This document shows, in pieces, positions 1-6,554 of a DNA stretch of 7,280 bases; the first letter of the stretch is position 1, and each line of letters begins with the position of its first letter. The DNA is from Comamonadaceae bacterium (lineage in GTDB: Bacteria > Pseudomonadota > Gammaproteobacteria > Burkholderiales > Burkholderiaceae_C), in NCBI GenBank assembly GCA_947460165.1, contig CANHKH010000169.1:1-7280 (forward strand). Direction: 5' to 3'. The notes beneath the pieces are model-generated. The model did no database searches and had not been told where the DNA came from. It worked only from the letters and a program-made list of their open reading frames with translations. The position numbers and the translations under genes are program-made.

Positions 1-87
1 ATTTGCAGCTTGAAGCTCGCGTCAAAGACTCTTCGTTTTGTATTCGTCACGTTAAATTCCCAGGTGATTTCCACCTATCTGTGTGTG
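1..87. other. Non-coding downstream stretch, no gene seen
   Basis: This part is clearly more AT-rich than the rest of the window. Apart from a 5-bp hairpin (AGGTG/CACCT, 62-76) I see no RNA gene, promoter pair or terminator that I can support. A plus-strand frame from a TTG at 3 runs into the repeat and the antisense of the giant gene and has no family character. Confidence 0.6.
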
Positions 88-185
88 CGAATTCATTAGA
101 CCAGGGCACCCCACCCTGTTCCTCCCTCCGAGGAGGGGGAGGGAATGAATTCGGGCGCCCTCCCACAGACGGGGAGGGAATGAAT
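88..185. repeat. REP-like intergenic element: direct repeats, hairpins and flanking inverted repeat
   Basis: The 15-mer GGGGAGGGAATGAAT occurs twice at a 35-base period (136-150 and 171-185), each next to a GC-rich hairpin (119-145, imperfect; 158-178, perfect). A 10-bp inverted repeat, CGAATTCATT at 88-97 and AATGAATTCG at 144-153, flanks the first hairpin, and a small CAGGG/CCCTG stem lies at 102-118. The compact, palindromic, C/G-tract layout right after a gene end resembles REP-type repeats of beta-proteobacteria. Copy number in the genome cannot be seen from here. Confidence 0.6.
158..178 (-). terminator. GC-rich hairpin just after the giant gene
   Basis: A perfect 7-bp stem (CCCTCCC at 158-164 with GGGAGGG at 172-178) encloses a 7-base loop, about 10 bases beyond the stop. 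No T-run follows on the minus strand, so it is not a standard intrinsic terminator. It could still stop transcription weakly or protect the 3' end, or simply be part of the repeat element described next. Confidence 0.45.
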
Positions 186-188
186 GCC

Positions 189-365
189 TCAGGCGGGCAA
201 CCAGCTGCCGTCCACGTCGCCGGTGAGCACGCCCACAATGTCCACCGTGGCGCTGGCCTGTGAAGCTTGCACGGCCGGTGGCAGCCAGCCGCTCAGGTCG
301 GTGCCTTGTGCCGGGCTCAGGCTGGCGGGCATCAAGCTGGCGTCGTAGTACTCCCAGCTCGGCTG
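189..365 (-). other. C-terminal tail ending GDVDGSW, possible secretion signal
   Basis: The last about 60 residues are low in charge and rich in Ala, Ser, Val and Pro, with WEYYDAS at the start and VGVLTGDVDGSWLPA at the very end. Type I substrates carry an uncleaved signal in roughly the last 50-60 residues, and this tail is in the right place. I recall similar G-D-V-x-G-S-W endings on other large beta-proteobacterial exoproteins, but cannot verify it here. Confidence 0.45.
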
Positions 366-3300
366 CGCGCTCACGGGCAGGTCCACCACCATTTTGAGCA
401 TGGCAATGGCGTCGCTCAGTTCGACCGCGCCGTTTTGATCAAAGTCAGCCGCAATGGCCTGGTATGGCGACAAGGCCACATTGCCCGTGTTGACGGGCAG
501 GCCCACAATCATTTTGAGCACGGCAATCGCGTCTTGCAGGTCCACGGCTGCGCGTGTCTGGCTGTTGGTCGGGGCCAGGGTGGGGCTCTTCCAGAACCGG
601 GCCGCCGAGTCGGCTGTGCTGAAGTCATAGCCGCTGCCGGCGGCCAGGGGGTTGCCCGCCAGGTCCGTCACGGCGCCTTCGGTCCAGCTCAAGGTGTAGC
701 TGGTGTTCAGGCTCAAGCTGGTGGCCGGGTTCAGGGTCAGGGTCTTGCCCTGGATTTGCAGCGCAGCATCACCTGCAGCGTAGGTGGCTACGCTTTGGCC
801 CGCCGCTGTCTTGAGCAGCCATTGCCCGCTGCCGAGCTGGATGTCTTCACTGAAGGTCATGACAAGGTCGCGCGCCGGGTGGATGAAGCGCGCCCCGTCC
901 ACCGGGTTGAACTGCGTCACTAGCGGCACCGTCTTGTCCACCACCAAGGTGCGACCGTACAGGGTCGCCTTGGAGGTGTTGCCAGCAGCGTCGCTTTGCT
1001 GAATCAGGATGTCGCCCAGCTCGTAGCGTCCTTCGGCCAGGCTCAGCAGGGCGGCGGTGGACGTCAAAGCGCTGACTCCGCCGTCTATCGAGTAAATCCA
1101 GCGCCCGCCAGTTTCGAGCCGGCCCACGTCCAGCACGCCGCTGCGGCTGTAGACGGTGGAGGCCTCTTGCACCACGGTGGACTGGGTCACCACGATGTCG
1201 GTCACCGGCACGTTCTCATAGCCGCTCACGGTTTTGACCGGTTTGGTCGCCATGGCATCGATCACGTCCATGCCGGCCACCACCTTGCCAAACACCGCGT
1301 ACTGTGGCGTGGCCTGGTTCACGTAGTCCAGAAAGAGGTTGTCCTGCACGTTGATAAAGAACTGGCTGGTGCCGGTGTCGGCGCCCGAGCCGCGTGCCAT
1401 GGCCACCGAGCCGCGCACATTCGACAGGCCGTTGTCCGACTCCAGCGCAATCGGGCCGACCGTGGTTTTGGCCACCAGGCCAGCTGTGAGGCCCCCGCCT
1501 TGCACGATCTGCATGCCACTGGACACGGGGTCGTTGACGATGCGGTGGAACAGCGTGTTGTCGTAAAAGTCCGCCTGCACATAGCCCAGCATGTTGGCCG
1601 TTGACAGGGGCGCCAGTTCCGGGTCCAGCTCCAGGGTGAAGCTGCCCAGCGTGGTGTCAAAGCGCACCTGCGGATCGACCAGCGGCGCCGTGACGCCTCG
1701 CGCGCTCAGGCTGGGCGTGCGCGGGTATTCGGTGTCCATGGCCTGGGTGCTGTCGCTGGCCAGCGCGTTGGCGTTGCCTGCGGCATCGGTCACCGCGCCG
1801 GCCTTGAGCGTGACCTGCAGCTTGCCGCTGAACAGGTAACCGGTGCCCACGGTCACGGTCCAGCTGGTGCCGCTGCCGGCCACGGCCGTGACCTTGCCCA
1901 CGTTCAGTGTGATGTCTGTGGCATCCAGCCCGGTCACGGCCTCGCTGAAGGTCAAGGTGTAGACGATGCTCGGTGTGCTCAGAGAGGCCAGGTTGATGGT
2001 GCCGCTCTGGTTGTCGCTGAACACCACGGTGGGCGCTGTCGTGTCCACCTCCATCATGCCAATTTGCGAGCCGCTGACACTGAGTTGGCTGATGCCAAAG
2101 CTGCCTTGCAGCGCCATTTGCAGGTCGGCGCCGGGCACATCGTCTGTGCCCACGTAAAGCAGGGTCTGGCCGTCGATCGCCTGCATCTGCGCTTGGCCGG
2201 CCAGCACGGCGCTGCCGTCGCCTTCCCCCAGGCTTTGCAAGCGCACGCCCGCCACCTCGATCACGTCGTCGGCCTGCAGATCGGTGATGGTGTCCTGGCC
2301 ATCGGCACCCGGGTGAAAGACAAAGCGGTCGCGGCCCGCGCCGCCAGTGAGGCGGTCGCTGCCGGCCTCGCCCGCCAGTTCGTCGTCACCGTCGCCGCCG
2401 TCTATCAGGTCGGCCCCCGCGCCGCCGCTCAGCGCCTCGCCGTAGGGGCTGCCCACCAGCACGTCATCGGAGGCCAGGGCCTGCACCGAGGTGGTGGGTG
2501 CAAAGCCAAAGTCCTTGCCGGCAAGCTCTTGGCCGGCGGCCAGCGTGACGCTGTGCGAGATCGCCGGCTTGAGCGCCAAGATGGCCTCGGCCAGCGCCAG
2601 CATGTCTATGCGTTTGAAGTCCAGGCCGGTGTTCCTGACCACGTCGTTCTCGTCGTCGCCGTCGCGGATGGTGTCGCCGGTCTGCTTGAGGAGACTGCGC
2701 ATTTCATCAAAGCTCAGGCGCCGGCCCAGCTCGCGCAGCGCCAGTTGCTGCGCCAGCGTCACCATGCCGGCCACCTCGGGGGCGGCCATGCTGGTGCCCG
2801 TCATGGTCGTGTAGCTGCCGTCCAACTGGGCCGAGCTGATGAAGACGCCGGGCGCAAAAATGTCGGACTCGGTGTCGTCGCGCTGCGAAAAATAGGCAAT
2901 CGCGTCGGTGCTGCCGGTCTGCTTGTTGCCCAATTGGCCCGCGCTCGCCCACACCGCGCCCACCGACAGGGCATAGGGATCGGAGGCGGGGTAGGAAATG
3001 CCTTGCCGGCTGTTGCTGGCGTAGCCGTTGCCGGCGGCGGCCACCACCATCACGCCGCTGTTGCTCAAGGCCTGGATCTGGGTGGACAGGTAACCCCGCG
3101 TGGCCGAGGTGTTGAAGGAGCCGTCGCCCAGCGAAAGATTGACGGCTGCAATGTTGTACTCGCGCGCGTTGGCCACCACCCAGTTCATGGCCTCTTGGAT
3201 GTCGTAGGCCTGGCCCTGGCCTTGGTCGTTGAGCACCTTGAGCACAATCAGCTGGATCCCGGGCGCAATGCCGCTGTGCGCGCTGTCGGACGAGCCCACA

Positions 3301-6300
3301 ATGCCCGCCACATGCGTGCCATGGCCTTGGCCGTCCAGGGCATAGGGGTCGTTGCTGCCCACAAAGTCGTATTGGTAGACGATGCGGTCGGCCAGACCGT
3401 TGCCGTCGGCATCGGCCCCAAAGGCCGGGTGATCGGGGTCTATGCCGGTGTCCAAAATCACCACGGTGTGGCCTTGGCCCTGAATGTCTGCAAAGCGCGG
3501 GTCGGCCCTGAAGCTGGCCATGCCGGTGGCCAGGCCCAGGCCTTGGTAGCTGCTTTGCGCTTGCTCCAGCGTCAGCGTCAAATTGCTTTCGGTGATGGTG
3601 TCCACCCCCAGGCCTTGGTCGGTGGCCTGGTTTTGCAGCACGGTGGCGCTGCTGGTGCTCAGGCTGGGGTAGGTGGGCTGCCAGCCGCTGTTGGGCATCA
3701 CGGCCACGGTGTAATTGCCAGCGGGCAGGTCGTCCAGCCAGTACTGGCCGGCGCTGTCGCTGAGCACCTGCGGCTCCAGGGCGTCGGGCTGGCCGTTGAG
3801 GTTGCTGTCGCTCCAAACCCGCCAGCCGACCAGGGCTTGCTCGCCCGCATCAAACTGGCCGTCTTTGTCCAGGTCGCCCCAGAGCTGCCCACCAATGCGG
3901 CCCAGCAAGGGGGCCTCGTTGTCGCTGATGGTCAAGCCCAGCACCTGCTCGGCCAAGCTGGCGTAGCGTTCGTCGGCGCTGGCCAGGCTCAGCCGCAACT
4001 CGGCCGTGTGCTGCTGCTCGGGCAGCTCGTCGTCCACCGCGCTGAGCACCACTTTTTGTGGGGTCTGCCAGTTGCTGCTGTCAAACACCACGCGCGCGCT
4101 GCTGCTGCTCAGCTGGCTGCCGGCGTCCAGCGCCACGCTCACCTCGGCGGTGGGGGCCACGGACAGCGACAGCCACAGCTCTGCGCTGCTGCCGCCTTCG
4201 GCCACAAAGCGGCTGCTGGTGCGCAGCACCAAGCCGGCGGGAATCTCTATGGCCACGGTCTGGTCGGCAAAGGCCAGTTGCTCAATGTGCGTGGCCTCCA
4301 GCTTGACGCCTGCTTGGCTGCTGCCCGGCTTGCCCGTGACCAGCAGGCGCGGGTCGGCCACCGTGGGCAGGCGCAGTTCGAACTCGTCCATGCGGGCAAA
4401 CAACACCAGGGTGTCTTGGCCGGCGCCGCCTTGCACGCTGTCTTGGCCGCCTTGGCCGTCAAACACCTCGTCCTCGGCGCTGCCTTCCAGCAGGTCGGCG
4501 GCGCTGCTGCCAAAGACCTTGCGCAAATTGTTCACAGGCAGGCTCAGCGTGTCGGCTTGCGTGAAAGCCAAGGTCTCCACGTTCACCAAGGTGCTGGTGT
4601 GGCCTGCGTATTCTTTGGCCCCTTCCAGGCCCAGCACCTGGGTGATGCCCGCCACGCTGAGCACCTGGAACTGGCTGCGCGCGCCAAACAGCAGCACGCT
4701 GTCGTCGCCTGTGCCGCCGTCTATAAAGTCGCGCCCGCCCAGGCCGTCCAGCAGGTCATCGGCGGGCGTGCCCAGCAGCCGGTCAGAGCGCAAGCTGCCC
4801 AAGAGTGGGGCGATGGCTTGCACCTCCAGCGCCAGGTCGGCGTCGCTGGTGCGCAGCAGCTCCACGTTCCACAGCCGCGACACCGAATACGCATGCTCGC
4901 CCGCAGAAAAGTCACCGCGCACGGCCGTCAGCCCGCCCACGCTTTGCACCGACAAGCTGCCCGCCTTGGTCCTGAAGACGGCCGTGTCTTGGCCCTCGCC
5001 GCCGTCCATCACATCGTTGCCGCCCAGGCCATAGAGCAGGTCGTCGCTGGCCGTGCCAACGAGCGTGTCGCCCAGGCGCGTGCCCACCATGGCGCCGCTG
5101 GGCACAGGCTCGTCAAGCTGGGCGCCCAGGGTCAGCTGGTAGTCGCCATCGTGGTGGCGCCCGCCTGCGGTGCTGACCCTGACGTGGTAGTTGCCTGCAG
5201 CAGCCACAGGCACCGACCAATGGGCGTCTGCGCCCGTGTCGCGGCCCAGCAGCAGCTCGCCTGTGGCGTCCAGCACCTCAATGCGAAAGTAGCGCGCCCA
5301 GTTGCTGTCGGCCGGGCTGTCAAAGCTCAGCTCCAGCTTGCCGCTGGCGTTCAGGGCGATGAGGTAATGGTCGGTGTCGCTGCGGCTGGCCAGTTGGCCG
5401 GTGATGGGGCGGTCCAGCACCATGGGGTCTGCGCTGGCCAGGCTGTCGTTGCTTTCGCTCTCACGCCACTGAGTTTGGGCTTGCGACGTGAGGCTCAGCG
5501 AATACAGGCCGCTGTGGGCACCCAGTGGCCCTGAGCTCACCACCACGGTGTAGTCACCGGCCGCAGGCGCATGGACGCTCAGGCTCACATCGCCCGTGTT
5601 CAGGCGCGAAGCCAGCACCTGGCCGGCGGCATCCACCAGGCTGATGGCGTAGCCTTGCAAGAGCGACAGGTCGGCCGGTGCGTCGAATTGAAGTTGCAGC
5701 ACAGACGCTTGCGTGGTGCGCAGCACAAAGCTGTCTTTGTCCTGGCGGCTTGACAACTGAGCACTGATGGCCTGGCCGTCAAGCAGCGCGTTGGCACTGC
5801 GGTCGTTGGGCTCTTGCTCCATGCCCCCACGGGCGCTGGCAAGGCTGGCCGTCAGGCTGTAGCTGCCTGCGTCATGCAGCCAAGGCGCGCCGCTGACCGC
5901 CACAAAGAAGGTGCCCGCTTGGCCCAGACCCACTTGCATCACTGTGTCAGCGCCTGTGGCAAAGCTGGCCAGCCGCTGGCCTTGGGCATCCACAATTCGG
6001 ACTTCAAAGCTTTCAAAAAAGCGGTCCGAGGGCGCGTCAAAGGCCAGGCTCAGCACCCCGGCCTGGTCCGCGTCCAGGCTGAAGTAATCCACGTCTTTGC
6101 GCGAGGACAGCTGGGCGCGCAAGGGGCTGCCCAGGGTCAGGGCGTCGGCCGTGGCTGGGGTGTCGTTGGGCTCGGTTTCCACCTCGCCGCTGCGGCCAGC
6201 GGCCAAGCTGGCGCTCAAGCTGTAGCTGGCGCTGGTGTAGAAAAAGTCTGCCGCTTGCACGGCCAAAAAATACTCGCCTGCCGCTGGCAGGCCCAGGCTG

Positions 6301-6554
6301 AAGCTCTTGTCTTGGCCGGTGGCAAAAGCGCCCATCAGCGTGCCTGCGCTGTTGAACAAGCTCAGCCGAAAGTAGTCAAAAAAAGACGATTGCGTGGGCA
6401 CGTCCAGCGCCACGCTCAGGGTGCCGCCGCTGGTCGCCGTCAGCCGGTAAAAGTCTTGGTCGCCGCGTTGGCCCAGGGCGCCTGCCATGGACTGGCCCAG
6501 CACCAAAAGGTTGGCTTTGGCCAGGCTGTTGTTGTTTTCAAGTTCTTGGCTCAT
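189..6554 (-). CDS. Giant modular exoprotein: S8 subtilase plus cyclophilin-type prolyl isomerase with PPC, RTX, Ig-like and dockerin-like modules
   Basis: This gene encodes about 2121 residues, far longer than a plain subtilase (about 300-600). Modules in order (approximate residues): four PPC-like repeats (1-483); three RTX plus beta composite repeats (489-771); Calx-beta-like (772-880); SdrD-B-like with two EF-type calcium loops (885-970); S8 protease (1020-1325) with D1035, H1078, N1176 and S1255; RTX block (1350-1435); Ig-like (1500-1615); cyclophilin (1628-1796); Ig-like and SbsA-like segments (1797-1985); dockerin-like pair (1995-2062); tail ending GDVDGSW. I chose the ATG at 6554 because it overlaps the upstream stop as ATGA and leads straight into the first PPC motif. 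An ATG at 6572 and a GTG at 6593 are in frame, but neither has a clear ribosome binding site. No signal peptide or membrane segment is visible. With the RTX loops, this points to type I secretion and calcium-dependent folding outside the cell (inference). Likely a secreted or surface protease; substrate unknown. Confidence 0.93.
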   Translation of the reverse strand: MSQELENNNSLAKANLLVLGQSMAGALGQRGDQDFYRLTATSGGTLSVALDVPTQSSFFDYFRLSLFNSAGTLMGAFATGQDKSFSLGLPAAGEYFLAVQAADFFYTSASYSLSASLAAGRSGEVETEPNDTPATADALTLGSPLRAQLSSRKDVDYFSLDADQAGVLSLAFDAPSDRFFESFEVRIVDAQGQRLASFATGADTVMQVGLGQAGTFFVAVSGAPWLHDAGSYSLTASLASARGGMEQEPNDRSANALLDGQAISAQLSSRQDKDSFVLRTTQASVLQLQFDAPADLSLLQGYAISLVDAAGQVLASRLNTGDVSLSVHAPAAGDYTVVVSSGPLGAHSGLYSLSLTSQAQTQWRESESNDSLASADPMVLDRPITGQLASRSDTDHYLIALNASGKLELSFDSPADSNWARYFRIEVLDATGELLLGRDTGADAHWSVPVAAAGNYHVRVSTAGGRHHDGDYQLTLGAQLDEPVPSGAMVGTRLGDTLVGTASDDLLYGLGGNDVMDGGEGQDTAVFRTKAGSLSVQSVGGLTAVRGDFSAGEHAYSVSRLWNVELLRTSDADLALEVQAIAPLLGSLRSDRLLGTPADDLLDGLGGRDFIDGGTGDDSVLLFGARSQFQVLSVAGITQVLGLEGAKEYAGHTSTLVNVETLAFTQADTLSLPVNNLRKVFGSSAADLLEGSAEDEVFDGQGGQDSVQGGAGQDTLVLFARMDEFELRLPTVADPRLLVTGKPGSSQAGVKLEATHIEQLAFADQTVAIEIPAGLVLRTSSRFVAEGGSSAELWLSLSVAPTAEVSVALDAGSQLSSSSARVVFDSSNWQTPQKVVLSAVDDELPEQQHTAELRLSLASADERYASLAEQVLGLTISDNEAPLLGRIGGQLWGDLDKDGQFDAGEQALVGWRVWSDSNLNGQPDALEPQVLSDSAGQYWLDDLPAGNYTVAVMPNSGWQPTYPSLSTSSATVLQNQATDQGLGVDTITESNLTLTLEQAQSSYQGLGLATGMASFRADPRFADIQGQGHTVVILDTGIDPDHPAFGADADGNGLADRIVYQYDFVGSNDPYALDGQGHGTHVAGIVGSSDSAHSGIAPGIQLIVLKVLNDQGQGQAYDIQEAMNWVVANAREYNIAAVNLSLGDGSFNTSATRGYLSTQIQALSNSGVMVVAAAGNGYASNSRQGISYPASDPYALSVGAVWASAGQLGNKQTGSTDAIAYFSQRDDTESDIFAPGVFISSAQLDGSYTTMTGTSMAAPEVAGMVTLAQQLALRELGRRLSFDEMRSLLKQTGDTIRDGDDENDVVRNTGLDFKRIDMLALAEAILALKPAISHSVTLAAGQELAGKDFGFAPTTSVQALASDDVLVGSPYGEALSGGAGADLIDGGDGDDELAGEAGSDRLTGGAGRDRFVFHPGADGQDTITDLQADDVIEVAGVRLQSLGEGDGSAVLAGQAQMQAIDGQTLLYVGTDDVPGADLQMALQGSFGISQLSVSGSQIGMMEVDTTAPTVVFSDNQSGTINLASLSTPSIVYTLTFSEAVTGLDATDITLNVGKVTAVAGSGTSWTVTVGTGYLFSGKLQVTLKAGAVTDAAGNANALASDSTQAMDTEYPRTPSLSARGVTAPLVDPQVRFDTTLGSFTLELDPELAPLSTANMLGYVQADFYDNTLFHRIVNDPVSSGMQIVQGGGLTAGLVAKTTVGPIALESDNGLSNVRGSVAMARGSGADTGTSQFFINVQDNLFLDYVNQATPQYAVFGKVVAGMDVIDAMATKPVKTVSGYENVPVTDIVVTQSTVVQEASTVYSRSGVLDVGRLETGGRWIYSIDGGVSALTSTAALLSLAEGRYELGDILIQQSDAAGNTSKATLYGRTLVVDKTVPLVTQFNPVDGARFIHPARDLVMTFSEDIQLGSGQWLLKTAAGQSVATYAAGDAALQIQGKTLTLNPATSLSLNTSYTLSWTEGAVTDLAGNPLAAGSGYDFSTADSAARFWKSPTLAPTNSQTRAAVDLQDAIAVLKMIVGLPVNTGNVALSPYQAIAADFDQNGAVELSDAIAMLKMVVDLPVSAQPSWEYYDASLMPASLSPAQGTDLSGWLPPAVQASQASATVDIVGVLTGDVDGSWLPA
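370..572 (-). other. Dockerin-like duplicated helix-loop segment
   Basis: Two related halves lie 40 residues (120 bp) apart: VDLQDAIAVLKMIVGLP and VELSDAIAMLKMVVDLP. The second half has a full calcium loop, DFDQNGAVELSD (from D2037), with ligands at 1, 3, 5, 9 and 12. The matching loop of the first half (from N1997) has lost most ligands. Classical dockerins bind cohesins in cellulosomes; in proteobacterial exoproteins such segments occur near the C-terminus with no known cohesin, so a role in export or anchoring is only a guess. Confidence 0.75.
600..1166 (-). other. Two Ig-like modules, the second SbsA-like
   Basis: Residues 1797-1885 contain WIYSIDGG and LAEGRYELGDILIQQSDAAG, the pattern of Bap-type adhesin Ig repeats. 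Residues 1886-1985 contain FNPVDGARF, LVMTFSEDIQLGSG, LSLNTSYTLSW and AVTDLAGNPLA, which fits the SbsA-type Ig-like domain. Both are structural spacers in surface and exoproteins. Confidence 0.7.
1167..1673 (-). other. Cyclophilin-type peptidyl-prolyl cis-trans isomerase domain
   Basis: Residues 1628-1796 form a complete cyclophilin domain of the bacterial PpiA type: VRFDTTLGSFTLEL, FHRI with the catalytic Arg R1671, IVQGGG with Q1685, then DNGLSNVRGSVAMARG, SQFFIN (Q1731) and YAVFGKVVAGMDVID. These enzymes speed proline isomerisation during folding. Compared with PpiA from memory, six extra residues lie between the Arg and the Gln, and the hydrophobic active-site Phe before the Gln is replaced (Q1682). 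Activity may therefore be altered. A proline isomerase inside a large secreted protease is unusual. Confidence 0.9.
1710..2057 (-). other. Bacterial Ig-like domain
   Basis: Residues 1500-1615 begin with DTTAPTVVFSD and contain YTLTFSEAVTGLDATDI and VTLKAGAVTDAAGN. This is the common Ig-like beta-sandwich unit found in large bacterial adhesins and exoproteins. It separates the RTX block from the cyclophilin domain and probably acts as a spacer. Confidence 0.75.
2250..2490 (-). repeat. C-terminal RTX block
   Basis: Residues 1355-1435 hold a denser RTX array: GGAGADLIDGGDGDDELAGE, then AGSDRLTGGAGRDRFVF and a closing TITDLQADDVIEV segment. Four or more nonapeptides run in register, enough for a short calcium beta-roll. 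Ending with an F-V-F strand and an I-x-D-L-x-x-D-D segment is typical of RTX blocks in type I secreted proteins. It lies right after the protease domain, where it may help that domain fold after export. Confidence 0.85.
2577..3497 (-). other. S8 (subtilisin-family) serine protease domain
   Basis: All subtilase landmarks are present in order: Asp motif VVILDTGID (D1035), His motif HGTHVAGIVG (H1078), oxyanion Asn in AAAGNG (N1176) and Ser motif GTSMAAPEVAG (S1255). Spacing is normal for a compact S8 domain. An extra Asp/Asn loop, DADGNGLAD (from D1048), lies between the Asp and His motifs and could bind calcium. The domain should be an active endopeptidase if folded. It is embedded in the middle of the chain, without a recognisable I9-type propeptide. 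Confidence 0.93.
3645..3902 (-). other. SdrD-B-like module with two EF-type calcium loops
   Basis: Residues 885-970 match the SdrD B-type pattern: GQLWGDLDKDGQFDAGE, then a second Asp/Asn loop, then SDSAGQYWLDDLPAGNYTV. Both 12-residue loops, DLDKDGQFDAGE (894-905) and DSNLNGQPDALE (916-927), have oxygen ligands at positions 1, 3, 5, 9 and 12 and Gly at 6. The module sits about 50 residues before the protease domain, so calcium could stiffen the linker or gate activity (inference). Confidence 0.75.
3915..4241 (-). other. Calx-beta-like segment
   Basis: Residues 772-880 are beta-rich, with FVAEGGSSAELWLSLSVAP near the start, FDSSNWQTPQKVVLSAVDD in the middle and LTISDNE at the end. The W-x-x-P-Q-x-V-x-V/L-x-A-x-D-D core is common in calcium-binding extracellular modules of this type, and the acidic ends would supply ligands. 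The precise family assignment is tentative. Confidence 0.55.
4242..5090 (-). repeat. Three composite RTX/beta repeats
   Basis: Three units of about 95 residues start near residues 489, 584 and 679. Each has a short calcium-binding RTX pair (LGGNDVMDGGEGQDT, LGGRDFIDGGTGDDS, QGGQDSVQGGAGQDT) and then a beta segment ending in a V-E-x-L or I-E-x-L motif (NVELL, NVETLAF, HIEQLAF) shortly before the next unit. RTX nonapeptides bind calcium as a beta-roll and typically fold only after export through a type I secretion system. Each unit carries only one or two nonapeptides, so this is a spaced chain rather than one long roll. Confidence 0.8.
5106..6554 (-). repeat. Four tandem PPC-like domains (protein repeat)
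   Basis: Four units of about 120 residues begin near residues 1, 125, 245 and 364. Each opens with an acidic Asn/Asp motif (QELENNNS, ETEPNDT, EQEPNDR, ESESNDS), followed by an LxxRxDxDxF/Y strand, a (F/D)xPxxxxxxxxFxxxxxDxxG core and a closing AAGxYxxxVS strand. This is the pattern of bacterial pre-peptidase C-terminal (PPC) beta-sandwich domains. In secreted peptidases PPC domains usually sit after the catalytic domain and are often trimmed off; here all four are at the N-terminus. The DNA copies are diverged, so the duplication is old. Confidence 0.85.
6551..6554 (-). promoter_or_regulatory. ATGA stop/start overlap, probable translational coupling
   Basis: On the minus strand the ATG at 6554-6552 and the TGA at 6553-6551 share two bases. 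The bases just upstream (GGACAGATACCTTGAC) hold no good Shine-Dalgarno sequence, which fits re-initiation by ribosomes finishing the glycosyltransferase. There is no intergenic space for a separate promoter directly between the genes, though one inside the upstream gene cannot be excluded. Confidence 0.7.

Noticed and set aside
20..25. A possible minus-strand -35 box (TTGACG)
   Set aside because: A matching -10 box would fall at or beyond the left edge of the window, so a promoter cannot be supported.
88..185. CRISPR array from the repeated GGGGAGGGAATGAAT
   Set aside because: There are only two copies, 20 bases between them, and the sequence between is itself part of a hairpin rather than a unique spacer.
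3..263. Plus-strand frame starting with TTG near the left edge
   Set aside because: It runs across the repeat element and into the antisense of the giant gene, has no ribosome binding site and no recognisable protein character.
2707..3816. Minus-strand frame of 369 codons inside the protease region
   Set aside because: It overlaps the conserved S8 domain in another frame and is dominated by Arg, Gly, Pro and Gln, as expected for an out-of-frame reading of GC-rich DNA.
2064..5534. Very long plus-strand open frame (1156 codons) opposite the giant gene
   Set aside because: It is codon-aligned antisense to the giant gene, so a stop arises only where that gene uses TTA, CTA or TCA, which are rare here. 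Its translation is rich in His, Ala, Gly, Val and Gln with no family motif. Shorter plus-strand frames at 267-923, 996-1604, 5571-5753 and 5814-6611 are in the same frame and have the same cause.
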